Positions 1 to 12,448 of a stretch of 59,122 nt of DNA are shown here, piece by piece; within the stretch, counting starts at the first letter, position 1; each line of letters starts with the position of its first letter. The notes below the pieces were generated by a model, which saw only the letters and a list, made by a program, of their open reading frames with translations, was not told the DNA's origin and made no database searches. The stretch is from Phallus indusiatus (taxonomy: Eukaryota; Basidiomycota; Agaricomycetes; Phallales; Phallaceae). Position numbers and translations under genes: made by a program. The stretch spans positions 1 to 59,122 of the forward strand of contig JAQFWX010000188.1 in the NCBI GenBank assembly GCA_027605045.1, given 5' to 3'.

Positions 1-595
1 TCCCCTTGCCCTCCGTAGCAGAATACCGTAGTATGCATCACTAGTTACCATAACTATTCTTTCTTTTTCCTGATCAACCTTTCTCTCTCTATTACTAGGC
101 GGTTTATCTACGCCAACTGCTTCCCCTGTCCCTTCTTCGAGACGCACAACTAGTTCTGGCATCAGTCCTGCTAATATCAAATTTAACCCCATCCTGACAT
201 CCCCGAGTTCCTCATTACGTTTTAACTTTCTGAACCCCAATGCAAATACATGTTCTCACGATCCTGCCTTCCCCTCCGGCCAAGTCTCCAGTTACATACC
301 AATTCTCTGTGGTCCCCTCAATTTGCTCATTTATATAAATCCATCTACCCAAATGTCTTGCAGTGATTTTCTTTTGGCAATCTCGAATGCTCTGGCTCAG
401 CCTGTCAACCCTTACACTGATGACGAGTGGCTTCAGGTGGGACCTCAAAATCAGCATGCTATCACAACTGCGTATCAAAAACGAGTGTCAAAATACCCGG
501 ATCCCTACCTTCGCAAGGTAGACTTCCTCTTAGATCAGACTCACTTTAGAGGACTTCGCTTCGCCTACAACGCTTGGGCACTGATCGTCGATTAA
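1..595 (+). CDS. DUF6699-like protein, 3' part
   Basis: Partial gene entering from the left edge. Bases 1-30 are open in the same frame as the exon starting at 99 if a 68-nt intron (gtatgc at 31 to ctag at 98) is removed. The remaining exon is open to the TAA at 593-595. The C-terminal part has a pattern I associate with the DUF6699 domain of Agaricomycetes: a hydrophobic strand (LLIYINPS), then SCSDFLLAISNAL, a DDEW block, an Arg/Tyr-rich helix, RKVDFLLDQTHFRGL and a closing W-x-hydrophobic. A Ser/Thr/Pro-rich linker precedes it. The function of this family is unknown. The family call rests on pattern memory, and the N-terminus lies outside the window. Confidence 0.5.
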
Positions 596-1637
596 AACTA
601 ACGGCTGCATTTCCTGACCCTCTGCTGCTACTCTGGATCCCACATCTAAATCTTAAAAAGTGGACTGAACAGCTTCCGTCTCCAATTTCTCTATCTCACA
701 CTGTTTCCTTTGAACTGTACTTCGCTGTATTCGTGGACAGACTCTCTGAACTGTAACATTACGTTTACTGTGGTTTTTGCTGTCGTCTTTGTTGTTCGTA
801 GTTCTGCTCTTTTTCCCAGCTCCTGGTTTTCTATCGTTCTAAACGCCTTGTATACCTGTTTCATTCCTCTCATATCCCCTTTGTACCATCTCCAATCCCC
901 CTTCTCCTATTTTTATTCTCCTGTCCCATAAAATTATTTCTGTGTCAACTGTCGAAGCTGGAAGCTGTTTCTGACCTCAAATCAAACATCAAGAAAGAAG
1001 ACCCTCAAGACTCTCAAGAACGATGACAACGGTCTAAGAACGAGAAAGAAAAAAAGCTAAGAAAGAAGAGTGCGTCTCCTATAACAAACACATGTTTTTG
1101 TGGACTTGTGGGTTCTGTCGTAAGCAAAACTTATGCGAACTTAAACGACCCGCACAATTAATTGGTCAGTACCAAAAATGTCGTCGAACACGCTCGAATT
1201 ATCAACAAAACGCAACCAGTCAAAAGACAAGAATTATCTAGGCCGTTACGGTGAAACGTGGGTGGTATAGAGTCTCGCGGGATCTAATATCATCCAACCC
1301 CTTGCGGATGGACGAAGGGCGAAATGACTGATGATCGATGAACAACGGAAGCCTTCTTTGTGGAATTTCAAAATTATCTCTATCACGGAAAGCATATACC
1401 GGACCGTTCAGCAGCAGCAGCACCGCCTAGGATGATGGCAATTCAATTAAGAACAGGATTTTTTTTCCTTTTCCATACTCGTATACCAATCAGCTAATCA
1501 ATTGTTTTTGCAGATATTCCCCCATTGGGTTATGAATCCGACGAAAATGGTTGTCTAATCTCACATGGGTACAAAGGTAAATCGATATATCGAATATTTA
1601 TGCTACGCCTCTTGAGTCTTGACCGTGGCACCCCCGA
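596..1637. other. Region without a recognisable gene
   Basis: Over 1 kb between the DUF6699-like stop and the MCU stop. The first part is pyrimidine-rich on the plus strand and looks like 3' UTR. Bases about 960-1080 are purine-rich. Short open frames here have no family resemblance and no splice structure. I see no RNA gene and no repeat. Confidence 0.5.
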
Positions 1638-3329
1638 CTAAACCGGCCACACCTCCTTGTGATTCCGACGCTCTCGGCTTGCTTCCATGTCTAACTCCTC
1701 AAGCTTATCGTGCCCATCATTATCTCCCCCAACAGCAATAGCTTTCCCAACATGATCCCGGCGGGATGAGCTGGTATCTGTGTTGGGCTGAATAGTCTCC
1801 TCTTTGATTTGCTCTTTCTCCTCATCCTTACTAGTGCCGTTATGGGCTTTGTCTTCCCATCGGCCGTCCCATTGGGTATCATAATCTTCTGCAATTTTGT
1901 CCATCTCCCGGCGGATCGATGTTCGTTCCGTAATGAGGTCAGCCCAACGTTCAAGGTCGAATCCCTTGGCTTTGTACAGGGCTAAACGTCTTGTCGACAC
2001 AGATTGGCTTAAAACAGACGTGTACGAAACTTCTCGCCCCTTGTATAAAAACCTAAAGCAAAGAGGCCGTCATCACACGTCTCTATCTTGTCGAGGGTAA
2101 AAACAAAAAGATATATACGCGTACTCACCATAAATAGCCACAAATTACAGTCGAAAGACCAGAGAGGTATGTAATAGGTTCCATGATATCCCTATCCGCA
2201 AAGTTAACCGGCGGCTCTAATGTCTCGGGGAAATTTACTTTCCCCGTTGATTGATCACTCACCAACCATAATCATAAAATGTAAGTCTCGCGACACCAAA
2301 CCAATAAATTACTAGTGTTCCAAACCCACTCACTGCGAGGCGGCGCGCACTTCGATGGGCTTCACGATCGCATTCTTGTTTCAACGGTTCCATCTGATTA
2401 AGGGCTGTGTCTATGCTTTGCAACCGCCTTCTCAGGAATTGTGTTCTATCTTGAAAAGATGGAATCTTGACTTTTATAACTATACTTTCACTACCTTCTG
2501 CTACCGCTGTCCCTTTGGTATTTATATCCTTCAGAGAAGGCTCAGAGTCGTTCCCTTGACTTGGTGGCTTCGCATTCCGTGCTTTGGTGTCGATCGTCAT
2601 TAGCGACGTCCTGGGACTTATAACCACATCGAAATGCTCCTTAGAAACCACACTTTTGATAAAATCGCCCAAGTCTGTTGCATCCGACCATTCTACTTCA
2701 ATGTCTTTATCTGACGATTCATCTGGAGGAACACTCCTGAATGAAATGTCCACATTATGCAAAGTCGAAGCAAGTGAAGCCGCAATTAGGTTACTGTAAA
2801 CAAAGAATTAGCTCTTGGGAGTGTTCATGTAGTAATAGTAAGTGTCAAAAAATGAGTTGCGTACGAGACGTGCGATAAGGGCTGAGAAGGATGCAACAAG
2901 TATGCAACATGAGATACATTATGAGGTGATGGCGGTGTCGATCTTGGTAGAGGAATGATCAGTTTGAAAAGACGGGACGTCGTCGGCGATAGTTTCCCTT
3001 CTGAGCAAGTTGGCCAGCCCTCAGTGCTAGAGTTTTCCATCCAACTACGACATACCTTGCCACTCGCCGTGCGATTTATCGCGTATCCTCTTTTGCTATT
3101 GTAAAAGCAGTGTTAACGCTGAGAAATATGTAGTTCAGGATGTGTGTTACGCACTATTGAAATATTTCCGTTCGTCATCTTGGTGATGATTCCAAGCTAT
3201 AGTAGCTGTGTTCCGCACAGTTTTGAAACCGAACAAAGGAATGAAATTCGTGCGTGGTATATAACGACATTTAAGAAAGTTCAAAGCGAATTTCGAAGGG
3301 AACACAGTTGGTTTAAGGAGAGAATTCAT
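1638..3329 (-). CDS. MCU: Mitochondrial calcium uniporter pore subunit
   Basis: The pore of the mitochondrial inner-membrane Ca2+ channel. The N-terminal exon (ATG at 3329) is rich in Lys, Arg and hydroxyl residues, as in a mitochondrial presequence. The next exon gives GKLSPTTSRLFKLIIPL and LLHPSQPLSHVS, the N-terminal matrix domain. Then follow FLRRRLQSIDTALNQMEPLK (coiled coil), a first membrane segment (LVIYWFGVARLTFYDYGW), the selectivity-filter motif WDIMEP encoded around 2180-2195, a second segment (TYLSGLSTVICGYLW) and the matrix tail FLYKGREVSY...STRRLALYKAKGFDLERW. The DIME motif is intact. At least four short introns; the exon near 3070-3110 is placed only roughly. The acidic and basic tail ends at 1638. 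The start codon is 97 bases beyond the GWT1 stop, on the same strand. Confidence 0.93.
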
Positions 3330-3425
3330 AAACCAGCTATTTGCGCCATGACGTCATTATCAGGGATGTCGTTTTGGGGCCCGGACTTTACCAGCACGTA
3401 TAATAAATCATGAGCAAATTTATTT

Positions 3426-5372
3426 TCAGAATAACCTTTTATTTCTAAACACCCAAGCAATGAAAGATAACCCAAAAGAGTATGCTACTAACACTAGGAA
3501 GGCCGTGGTGTCTGAGGCATACATTGTTTGGATTGTAAGGTTAATCAAGCCTGTCGCTGCATTGGCCTGACAAATGCATTCATCAGGAAAAATCTTTAAA
3601 AAAAGCGAAACAAAATCAACGCACGACAAGAAATAGCACCAATCCGTTTTTATTTATAGCGTTCAACAGTTGCAATGGTTCTCGGGGCTTGGACGCTGTC
3701 TCGAAATACGAGGTCTGGTCGGTGGAACTCGGGGTCAAATGTTGATTTTTATGTTTTTTGGCAGACGGGGTGGAGTAAAATAGAATTTCAAGCCAAAGGT
3801 ATATTGTGATGAATGTAGCGTTGTATGCCGCTACCCAAAGAACATAGCGAGCGTTAGCCTATGTTTGACACCTGTTAGCTGTGACTGCATAAATAATGGA
3901 TAGAAGCAACCAACTAATCGACGAGAATTGCCCTGGCCAAGATTAATGAAATTGGCGACAAATAAAAGAACCACCAGAGTATTGCATAGGAACAAAGTTC
4001 AACTGCGGTCTTTTTCGGTTGTCTCGGTCGATCCCTAAGCGTAGGTGTATTGGAAGTGGAACCTTTACCACCACCTTTCATACGTTTGAAATCGGACGGA
4101 GAAGGCGGCAGTACGATGGTACCAGTCAGTAGGCCGAGAATATGGATTGCGAGGTATCCTATAGGTAAAATAAGGGAAGACTTAGTGACAACCTAAAGAG
4201 TACTTACCAGGCAAAGAAACAATACCCTCCTTGTTTTGCGAGATAATATCGGTTCGAGGCGCGTTCAATGTCCAATCTTGAAGATATGTATTAGATAGCA
4301 AAAGTTGGTGAACTATTGGCAGAACTTTAGACCAGCGAATGTATACATTGCGCGACGACTTACTCAGCGTTACAGCTAAACCAATAAAAAAGATATGTGT
4401 TTTAGATATCAAAGGATGTAATGCAATCTCCATGATAGGTAAAGCAGCCATCGATAGAAAGAAATTCCAGTGTACTCCGTATTCCGATACGTGTTCCTTT
4501 CATGGCGGACTCATTTTAGTCTATCGAACAACATTGCAATCTTTATACTCACAGGATAATCGGAGCCTTTTACAAGCATTACTCTTATAAAACCAAGAAC
4601 AACTATTGGAAACACTCTTTTCAACGCGTTTCGTAATTTTGGTGTGATGGGTGCGCTCAGGTAGGATGGATCTTGAACGTATTTTTTGGCCGAAATAATG
4701 CCTTGAGAGTATACGAATGACCCGACCCCTATATCCATCTTTCAAAAAATCAATTTGAGAATTGGTATGTACATTATCTGTTGGAAAGAACTTACTAACG
4801 ATACGCCAAAGGTCTCACATTTCACTAAGTTCCGTGGAAAGATAGAGAAATCCACTGCTAAGATGGCTAAGAACGTCATGATGAGGAGATGACTGCGATA
4901 CACAGTCAAAGCGGGTATTTGATCCGCAGCTCGCGAATTCGCTTTTACTTCGAATTCTTGTCCGTTGTTTTGGTGTGAAGATGTTGGTCTAAGTTTTGGG
5001 CTACTGGGGCGAGACGACGGTAGAAACTCAATGGGCAATGGGGGTAATAAGGAGAGAAGTTTCGAAATAATGAGTATACTGGTGCTTAGAATGATTGGGT
5101 GTTCGGCGCCGATACCAGTCATTGAGAGAAGTAAAGGGAGCACCAAGATAGTGTAGTCCGTGAAAACATTCAAACGACGAGAATGAATTCTGTCTTTGAC
5201 GACAGAGTATAAAATCAATGAGCACTGGCAACGGTTTGTCAAGTTATTGATAGATAGAAATACAGTAAATACGAACTGGGGCGACGGCAGAAATGGCAAG
5301 AATATGCAATATAGACGAGCCAGTGTGGTTCGAGACGAACGCCTCTTTGGCTATTTTATAATCGTTCGCCAT
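3426..5372 (-). CDS. GWT1: GPI-anchor biosynthesis inositol acyltransferase
   Basis: GWT1 (PIG-W) acylates the inositol of glucosaminyl-phosphatidylinositol in the ER, an early step of GPI-anchor synthesis, and is needed for mannoprotein delivery to fungal cell walls. Exon 1 (5372-5277) encodes MANDYKIAKEAFVSNHTGSS, the usual N-terminus. A 52-nt intron follows, then a polytopic membrane protein with the family blocks FTDYTILVLPLLLS, LTVYRSHLLIMTFLAILAVD, FPRNLVKCETFGVSL, MDIGVGSFVYSQGIIS, LNAPRTDIISQNKEGIVSLP, GTIVLPPSPSDFKRMKGGG, ELCSYAILWWFF and a last helix ending RNKRLF. Many short introns separate these blocks, and all blocks are in the expected order. The product is the target class of the antifungal manogepix (established knowledge). 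The acyl acceptor site and inhibitor contacts were not checked residue by residue. Confidence 0.93.
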
Positions 5373-5679
5373 CTAGGAGTGCACAGTATCGCGTAATTTA
5401 CTCCATGCCCTCCGTTGTGTACTATCTTGACGCGTCCTAGAATCCTGAATTCGTTACTAGGTCGGCAAGAAACTTGTGCGATGGTGACGACAGTGCAAGT
5501 CACACAACTTCAGATAAACCTCAGATTTCAGAGATTGTTTACGTCTGTCTGCCCAGTGGTAAATTCAGGTCCTTTTTGTTATAAGATTAGATCTAATATA
5601 CATGCGGTAAAACAAATCCAGGAATACAAGACGCCAATAATGCAATAAAAAACATTAGTCAAAATTGAGAAAGCAAATA
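5373..5679. other. IRE1-GWT1 intergenic spacer
   Basis: About 300 bases holding the IRE1 3' end on one side and the GWT1 promoter on the other (both minus strand). Short open frames here have no resemblance to a known protein. No clear TATA box or terminator was seen. Confidence 0.4.
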
Positions 5680-8600
5680 TTATGTTTCGGATAATTCAAA
5701 ATACGATCGGAACATGGGCTCTTTACACAATCCACTGTGTTGAACGACCCCATAAACATGCAAAAAAAGAGCGGGAAAGCGACGTGTAAAATATGAAAGA
5801 AAACCCTCTGGAAGAGGCCCTAAGTGACGTTTGACATGATCTGGCAGATCTTGGTAATGATGTTTCTTTTAGAAAAGAGTATCAGTACCAGAGTTAGTGG
5901 TTTAAACAATGCAATCTACCTTGTTTCGTAATGCTCTCAAAAGGTCTTGAACCGAACGTCCATCGTACTTTCTGAATTTACCGAGATTTTCAACGAACAC
6001 CTTATCTAGCCGCGCAGCCCAATCGTTCCCAACCACATCATATGCGTTCGTCTCTAAAGTTATTAAATCGGGATCTCGAGGGTCCCGGCACATGATTTCG
6101 AAACGGTCAGAAGCGTCTTGCAAGAAATTCAGCCGTCGTCCTGGAGTCCAAAAGAAAGGATGAGTCAAAATGGAAGTGGTATCTGGTCTAAACGAGTAAT
6201 GAGCTTCAATAGGCCTGAAAAACAAAACAAACACTTTCTCTCACCTGTTTTTGGGCTCTTGAGCAAGCATGGAAGAGATTAAATGCATAGCTTCCACTCC
6301 TTCCTCCCCAAATGTCTGTAAACCATCCAAATCCATACGGTCTTTCATGATATTCGCTTCACGTTCGAAACGATCACCGAAGGGATGTCCACCTTGGGTA
6401 AGGGTGTAAAAGAACAGACATCCAAGAGCAAAGATATCAACTGATTTTGTTAGTCGTGCAGGTTTGACGCCTGTAGAATTAGACGAACGACCGCTGGCCG
6501 TACTGCCTCGAGAGGATAAATCATCAGGATCCAACGTCTGCTCATCAAGCTTCACATCTCCACGTAAAATCTCGGGCGCTCTCCATCCGACAGTACCGGC
6601 AGCCATAGCCCCGTGTACAGTAGGGAGGAAACTGGTCTGGTCAACGTCCAACTTTTTGCACAATCCGAAATCAGATATAAGCATTCGATGTTGTCCATTT
6701 TTCGGACGAGACACCAAAATATTTTGTGGTTTGATATCTCGATGAACGATTTTCAGCGTATGTAGATGTCGCAAGCCGGATGTAATTTGCCATAATCCTC
6801 GTTTGGGATCGAATGCCTTGACAACAGCTGCATATGAAGATGGTTTTTCGATGATATCGGCCAGAGATGCAGGACATAATTCCAGAGCGATATACATGAA
6901 CCCTTCTCTTGACTCCTTGTAGAAATACCGAATGACATTTGGATGATCGTCGGATTCTTGTAAAAGCTCGACCTCACGTGTGGCAACGGTCACAAAGTCG
7001 TGCAGTAAACGTTTAACGGCGACCGCTCGACCTTGCAAAGAACCTTCGAAAACGACTGTTCCATGAGAGCCGAAACCTACGAAATAAGAGAGATCAAGAC
7101 ATAACAGAGGAAACAATTGAAAAACTAAATACCTAACACGGTTTCTGACACGACCAATGAGGACGAAGACGGGGACTCTACTTTTGGCATTGGTGTTGGT
7201 GGGGGTACAGGCACTGGGGATAAAGGTAGTAATGGCGTTGATGGTGTGGCAACAGACAGAGGAGAAAGCTTAGGAGTCGCGGGTTGTTGAACAGGTAGCT
7301 CGACTTGAACAAACTCTTCTGACTCTGCTGCTTCTCCGAGATCGGGGTTATCAGTGACCTGTTCGCTTTTTTTCTTCTTACCCCGTCTTCTTCGTCTAGG
7401 ACCCTTTCTCCTGACTTGACCGCCGTCTGCTTCTCTATCGGTGTCTTCGTTATCTTCAATATCCAAACCTGGCTCGGTAGGATTGGGGACGGGTAATGCG
7501 TTACTGGTTTGAGCAGGCGTATCAACAGCAGGGGTCGCTGGAGTAGCAGGTGGATCCTCCGTTGGGATAACTGCGGACACGGCAGGAGACGGGCCGACCG
7601 GCAAACCCCGAGCCTCGCCAACCAGATTTGACTTGGGCAGATCATTGACTTGACGACTGATTTCTCTCGAATTGTTCATGAACAATTTGGCAATCGTTAT
7701 CCCGAGAAGTAACGTGAAGCCCAGCACGCCCCATGTACGAATATCCATTTCCCATCCAGGCGCAGCAGGCTCGGGTAACGTAAGGATAGACTGATTGATA
7801 CTTGTCTCCAAACCGGGTACATCTACTTTAATCTCTGGTCGCTCAACGGACAACTGCTCCTTGAGCTCCGTTTCCGAGGGAGTGGGAGGATCAATCAATA
7901 GCGGGGGATACCATTGCGACGCTGAATCCAACTTTCTGGAGCCAACCAGACATTCTACCCCATTGCATTTAGGATTGTTAACAGAGTCGCCTTCGGGGAT
8001 AGAGAGAGGTGGAGTTTGATCAAACACCACTAAAGGGAAGTTATCATGTCCCAACGCGTACAACGAATCACCAACTAAGCCAACGTATGTGACTGGTGGC
8101 ATCATATGCGCTGCACGGGGTGAAGCGTCCGAATGTTGGGGGAATAGTTGTTCGAGACGAGGCTGAGGCTGAAGTAAAGCCACTGGATTCGATCGAGAAG
8201 GAGAGGTAGAAACGTCGAAAACAGCGACACTGAAACAAGCCAAGTGAATCTACGAGAAGAAGCTTGTGTTTGATCTAGTGCTTACATGGGCACTTTGAAT
8301 TCACGGCCCCAAATGGGCATGCCATCATAATGTATGGGTTCTGGCATATCTGGACCCTCGGTCTGAAAGGCAAGAACATGTCCGTTTGGTAATGATTGAA
8401 CATAAAGATTGTCGGGTGTACGTTTCCATTTAGATTGTTTTTCTCGATCAATGTTGTTAGGTCCGTACGAGGAGTAATATAGATTTTGTAAAACACCATG
8501 TTGGCGGGAATGAATGCGAATATGATAATCTGAGTAAATAGACGTTCATTAAGTAGGTACGGTCAATCAACCGAACAAAAATTGAACTTACCGGTACGTC

Positions 8601-9309
8601 CAATATGGACAACCGGTGAGCGCAGAGCGCGCTTGGGGGGTGAAATGTCTGATTCATCTTCCTCGACCTCAGGCTGATCGTCCCAGAAACATTCTTTATC
8701 AGTGTTAATAGTTCCTTTCACTCTCCCGGTCTCCAGCTCCAGAATAATCATGCTCGTTTCTTTGCTCCCAACAAACACCCGATCCTCATCCCCAGGAAAA
8801 CTGAACGGCGAGAGTTCAACTATCTGTTGTGTGCTGAGCGGTAGGCGCTGAAGAGTGTCTGACGGAGAAGCCATAGGCGGTAATACATAAATATCGCCGG
8901 ACTGAGGTTCAATGATGAAGAACTCTCGATCGGGGTCGTGCGCCGAATGTTCAGTCCGGACAAGGGAGTTGAAAGTCACGGGTACATCGGCGTCGGGGTC
9001 GTTCGACATGGACCATAAGGGCTGACCCGTGGTTCTGTTCAAACCATGTAGTTTTCCGTCAACCGAGGCCAGTAGCACGGTATCCAGCAGCCGCATCCCC
9101 TGAAGAGCTGGATCGACATTTGAGCCATCGAGAGCGAGTTGGTCTTGTTTCGGACTGGTAAATCGATATCCAGGTTCCCAGAGACTACTTCTTTTTTGTC
9201 GAATTTCTGTTGATACTGCTGATGCTTTGTCGGGAATGCTGCGTTCTGCAGCATGGATACAAGCGACTAGCAGCGCAGCAAAGACAAGATACTGTATGCT
9301 CTTGACCAT
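5680..9309 (-). CDS. IRE1: ER stress sensor kinase/endoribonuclease
   Basis: Type I ER membrane sensor of the unfolded protein response. The start at 9309 gives a signal peptide (VFAALLVACIHA). The luminal domain includes LLASVDGKLHGLNRTTGQPLW, the usual beta-propeller-like repeat start. The transmembrane helix (WGVLGFTLLLGITIAKLFM) lies near 7740-7680, followed by a basic linker (RRKGPRRRRRGKKKK). The kinase has a glycine loop GFGSHGTV, AVAVKRL (ATP-binding Lys), HRDIKPQNIL, DFGLCKK and WRAPE, with a Ser-rich insert before SVDIFALGC. The KEN ribonuclease domain follows (KYDGRSVQDLLRALRNK), continued by a last exon with KHHYQDLPDHVKRHLGPLPE, ending at 5680. The Arg-Asn-x-x-His residues of the nuclease site are present. 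An intron inside the kinase end joins KNR to PDTTSILTHPFFW. Its mRNA substrate (HAC1/XBP1 type) is not in this window. Confidence 0.96.
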
Positions 9310-9727
9310 TAGGACATGCGAATGAACATTTCAAGACGTTTATAATATAGTTTGTTCGAGAGAAAGATCAAGAAAAAGAATTGATATGTGCGGTCAAGTG
9401 AGAGAAGGAAGGTTGAGGCGATCTTCGGGCGCTAAATTTGAGCCTGTGCGCAAGGTCAAGCACTTCTCTCGTGGACGCAGGCTGTTTCGGAGGAGGCTCC
9501 TTTTAGGTAGCAATCTGACGGTATTCGTTTAGATTATATATTATCACTTGTTATCTATGAACAAGTCACTTTGATTGGACAAGTTTCAATGACTCATTTA
9601 TTAGGTGAACGTGCACCAATAACAAAAGAGACTGTGAATTCTACCAAGGTCATGTCATTATGATAATAAAAGAACATCGTGAGATTCCATGATATTCTAA
9701 TAATGACACCGCTTTTGAAGCATTAAA
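9310..9727. other. Spacer between ADE8-type gene and IRE1
   Basis: About 420 bases that must contain the IRE1 promoter and the 3' end of the upstream-lying GAR formyltransferase gene. It is AT-rich around 9530-9720. It contains a small inverted repeat (TGTCATTAT at 9653-9661 and ATAATGACA at 9700-9708). No gene is seen. Confidence 0.4.
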
Positions 9728-10474
9728 TCAGGTGTCATTGTGAACGGGTAGAGAGTCTTCTAATACTTTTTTCGTAGCTGCAACAATGATGGTCCACTCC
9801 GTTTCATGCAGTCTTTTCTCAAAATCCTCTCTGGACTCTCCATCACGGAAATCAATAGTCTGAACAAGAACAGGCTCTCCACGATCGACTTCTTTGACGA
9901 CTTTGTGTACCATAACACCGGTCTCGGTAATTTCTCCTTTTTGAAAAGCCTTAAAGGCCCTATCAATAGCGTTTGCGCCGTCAAATGCGCCCGGCAGTGC
10001 AGGGTGAAGATTAATGATGGGGATCGAACGCGCCTCCGACGTAGTGCTGGTATCATTATTATCTCGCGATTCTCCACGTTTGCCCTCCAAAACATCCAAG
10101 AAGCGTTCGCTCAAGACATGCATCCACCCGGCCAAAACCACCAAATCGGGCGATTTTGCCCGAACCCTCCAAGCTACCTCCTCATCATAATCTTCCCTGG
10201 TTTTGTCAGGATGCGATTTTAAATAAGGCTGAAGGGCGAGATAATCCGTTGGTATTGGTGGAGAAGCCTGCGCTGCGCGGGTCAAGCCATAGGCAGCCTT
10301 GCGATTTGAGAAGACGAGAGAGATGGCGGTATCTGGTATTTCACCCGATGCACATGCATCGATTAAAGCTTGAAGGTTTGTCCCTAACTAAGCCTGAGAA
10401 TCGTAGACAGCAGTAAGAACAGAATGTATTTCACCTGATCCTGAGATCAGGACGACAATATTTCGACGGGCCAT
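9728..10474 (-). CDS. ADE8: Phosphoribosylglycinamide formyltransferase
   Basis: GAR transformylase: transfers a formyl group from 10-formyl-tetrahydrofolate to GAR in de novo purine synthesis. Exon 1 (ATG at 10474) encodes MARRNIVVLISGSG. A roughly 50-nt intron interrupts the glycine codon, and exon 2 continues TNLQALIDACASGEIPD. Further family blocks are SPDLVVLAGWMHVLSERFL, then the catalytic region INLHPALPGAFDGANAI, in which the Asn and His of the NLHPALPG motif are present, then TGVMVHKVVKEVDRGEPV with the conserved Asp. At about 230 residues it is the stand-alone fungal form. The gene directly downstream on the same strand order is purine nucleoside phosphorylase, another purine enzyme, 134 bases away. 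Confidence 0.94.
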
Positions 10475-10607
10475 TAAGCGAGAATATAGGGAGACTGCTG
10501 TGGACACATGTGGTTTCTGCTAGTGGCCCCAAAGAAAGCTCGGAAGCAAACGCTTGCGCCTTTGCATTCGAAAAAGAATTTGAATTATGCAGATATAATA
10601 AAGTATA

Positions 10608-11812
10608 TTAATTCTGGTCAGATATCAGTTCTGCAATCTTTTCTACGAGAGTCTTCATAACGTCCGCCTTTTCCCTCCCCATATGTAAAACCTCTTCATG
10701 AGAAACAACATATTCGGTCTTTTTCTTCAGCTCAACTTTCCCGGCCAACTGATAGCGCTTGGTAAAATTTCGAAATTTCGGAAGAAATGACTATACATAC
10801 CTCTGCCTCAAATTCATCCCTGACACTGTCATATGTCTCGGGAATCACGACCTTATTGGTCACAAGACTCAAAACAATAGCTTCGAGACCCATTTCTCTG
10901 GCAGCGAGAACCTCGGGGATGGTGCTCATGCCAACGACGTCAGCACCAGCAAGGCGGAGTAATCGCCCTTCAGCAGGTGTTTCGTATGAGGGTCCCGAAA
11001 CCCATGCATATACCCCTTCGGCAAGCGCCTCCCTTGGTAATTTAAGCTCATGGGCGGCTTTGAAAGCAAGTTTCCGAAAATCCCTTGAATATGCGTTAGA
11101 AAGAGGTAAAAATCGTGGCAGTTGTAGATCTGTTTGTGGGCCTAGCAATGGGTTGAAGCCGCACAAATTTGGTAGAGCTAAATGGTCCTGAATTACGACA
11201 ACTTTGGGTCTTGTGAACTTCATAAAAAGTCGTAGCTGGGTTGACTCACTTGTTCCGATATCAAGATTTGGGTTTAACCCTCCTGAGGCATTTGTAACTT
11301 TGGCGATACAATATCAGTAAAAAAGGGGGTGATGATAAGATGTAAGGGAACTTCACTGAGGACCCGCTGGACGCCTAGTTTGGCCATTACCCGGATGGGG
11401 TACACGACACTCGCCATAGTATGACCTTCATAAGGGTGAAACTGGCCTTCATCCATACTTTAACTTCACAAGGCATCAAAATGAAAAAGACGCACTCGTC
11501 CTAACATTACAACAACGGGAATTCGCTTGGAGGATGAGCCGAGATAGCCAAAGGCTAAGGAGCTCTTATGTCCGGGCACTGACGACGAGGTATAGACTCG
11601 GCTTGAATGCTGAATGATTTGTTCTTACCAGTGCTCTGTCCAAACCCAGGAAGGATATCATATGCAACCAAGACTGATTCTTGTAGATTTGAGACTAGAG
11701 TGTGTAAACCTGATCCGCAAACAATGCCGAGCACTGGGCGCATAAGATTCTCGGGAACCTGTTCTCGGAGGACATCGATGGTTGCAGCGAAGGATGGCTG
11801 TTGGGAGGACAT
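10608..11812 (-). CDS. PNP1: Purine nucleoside phosphorylase
   Basis: Phosphorolysis of inosine and guanosine to base plus ribose-1-phosphate (purine salvage). I chose the ATG at 11812 (MSSQQPSFAATIDVLREQ), because the longer in-frame extension to 12094 has no family resemblance. Blocks in order: PVLGIVCGSGLHTLV (phosphate-binding Gly-Ser-Gly), TVPGHKSSLAFGYLG, VVVMLGR joined by a 75-nt intron to FHPYEGHTMASVVYPIRVM, VTNASGGLNPNLDIGT, VVIQDHLALPNLCGFNPLLG, YAWVSGPSYETPAEGRLLR, LAGADVVGMSTIPEVLAARE, VTNKVVIPETYDS. A last exon begins LAGKVELKKKTEYVVSHEEV and ends at 10608. Known active-site residues (His of the GRFHxYEGH block, Glu of YETPAE, Met of VGMST, Asn of SLVTNK) are present. A complete trimeric-type PNP. 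Confidence 0.95.
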
Positions 11813-12448
11813 GAGGCGTCGACGAAAAGCATGTACTCTCAGCCTGTGACATTGACTGTGACTATAATAGACTCCATATTCTAGCTCAAGTAAACTGAGG
11901 CCATCATTGAATATTGAATTATCAACAAGTCCTGTACTCTTCGGTACTGCGGTAATTGACAGCGCATAGAAAACCGGGCTATTCAGGGAAATGATCAACA
12001 CCGGAGAAATTCCCGAGACAGCATGATGTATGCACTTGAGAATGTGTCTCCAATTTATATTCGTGTTTAGGCTGAATCCGTTGATATTCTTCATCTCTGG
12101 CGAGACATATCATCGTCTTCAAAGTGTCTTCGGAACTCATTTGCAACCTCATTTCAGAGTTGGCGGATGAATTCGGAGGCGGCGATCGGTGACACGGCAG
12201 ATGGCTTCAAGATGGCTTCATGCATACTGAACTGAGTAGACGCGGCTTCGTGACTTCTCCACCCACGATCATTCTCATTCTTCATTCCACTATTCCCCCT
12301 CCAAGACGTCGTCGATATTGACACCATCGTCTCGTCCATCGACGTGCTAATTATTCCCTTCCTTTTTCCCTTTCATTTAGTTTTTTTCCGGTGTCCCCTT
12401 TATGACCACTACCACCACCAGCATCAGCATCACCAATACCTTTTCGAA
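11813..12448. promoter_or_regulatory. Divergent intergenic region PNP / coiled-coil protein
   Basis: About 640 bases between two divergent starts, so it should hold both promoters. A pyrimidine-rich stretch (about 12340-12400) lies just before the plus-strand start, as is common in fungal promoters. No clear TATA box was identified on either strand. Confidence 0.4.

Noticed and set aside
9653..9708. Short inverted repeat TGTCATTAT / ATAATGACA as a possible MITE end
   Set aside because: Only 9 bp, about 40 bases apart in AT-rich DNA, with no target-site duplication. Chance is likely.
11813..12094. N-terminal extension of purine nucleoside phosphorylase starting at 12094
   Set aside because: The extra 94 residues do not match the family, and the ATG at 11812 gives the normal N-terminus.
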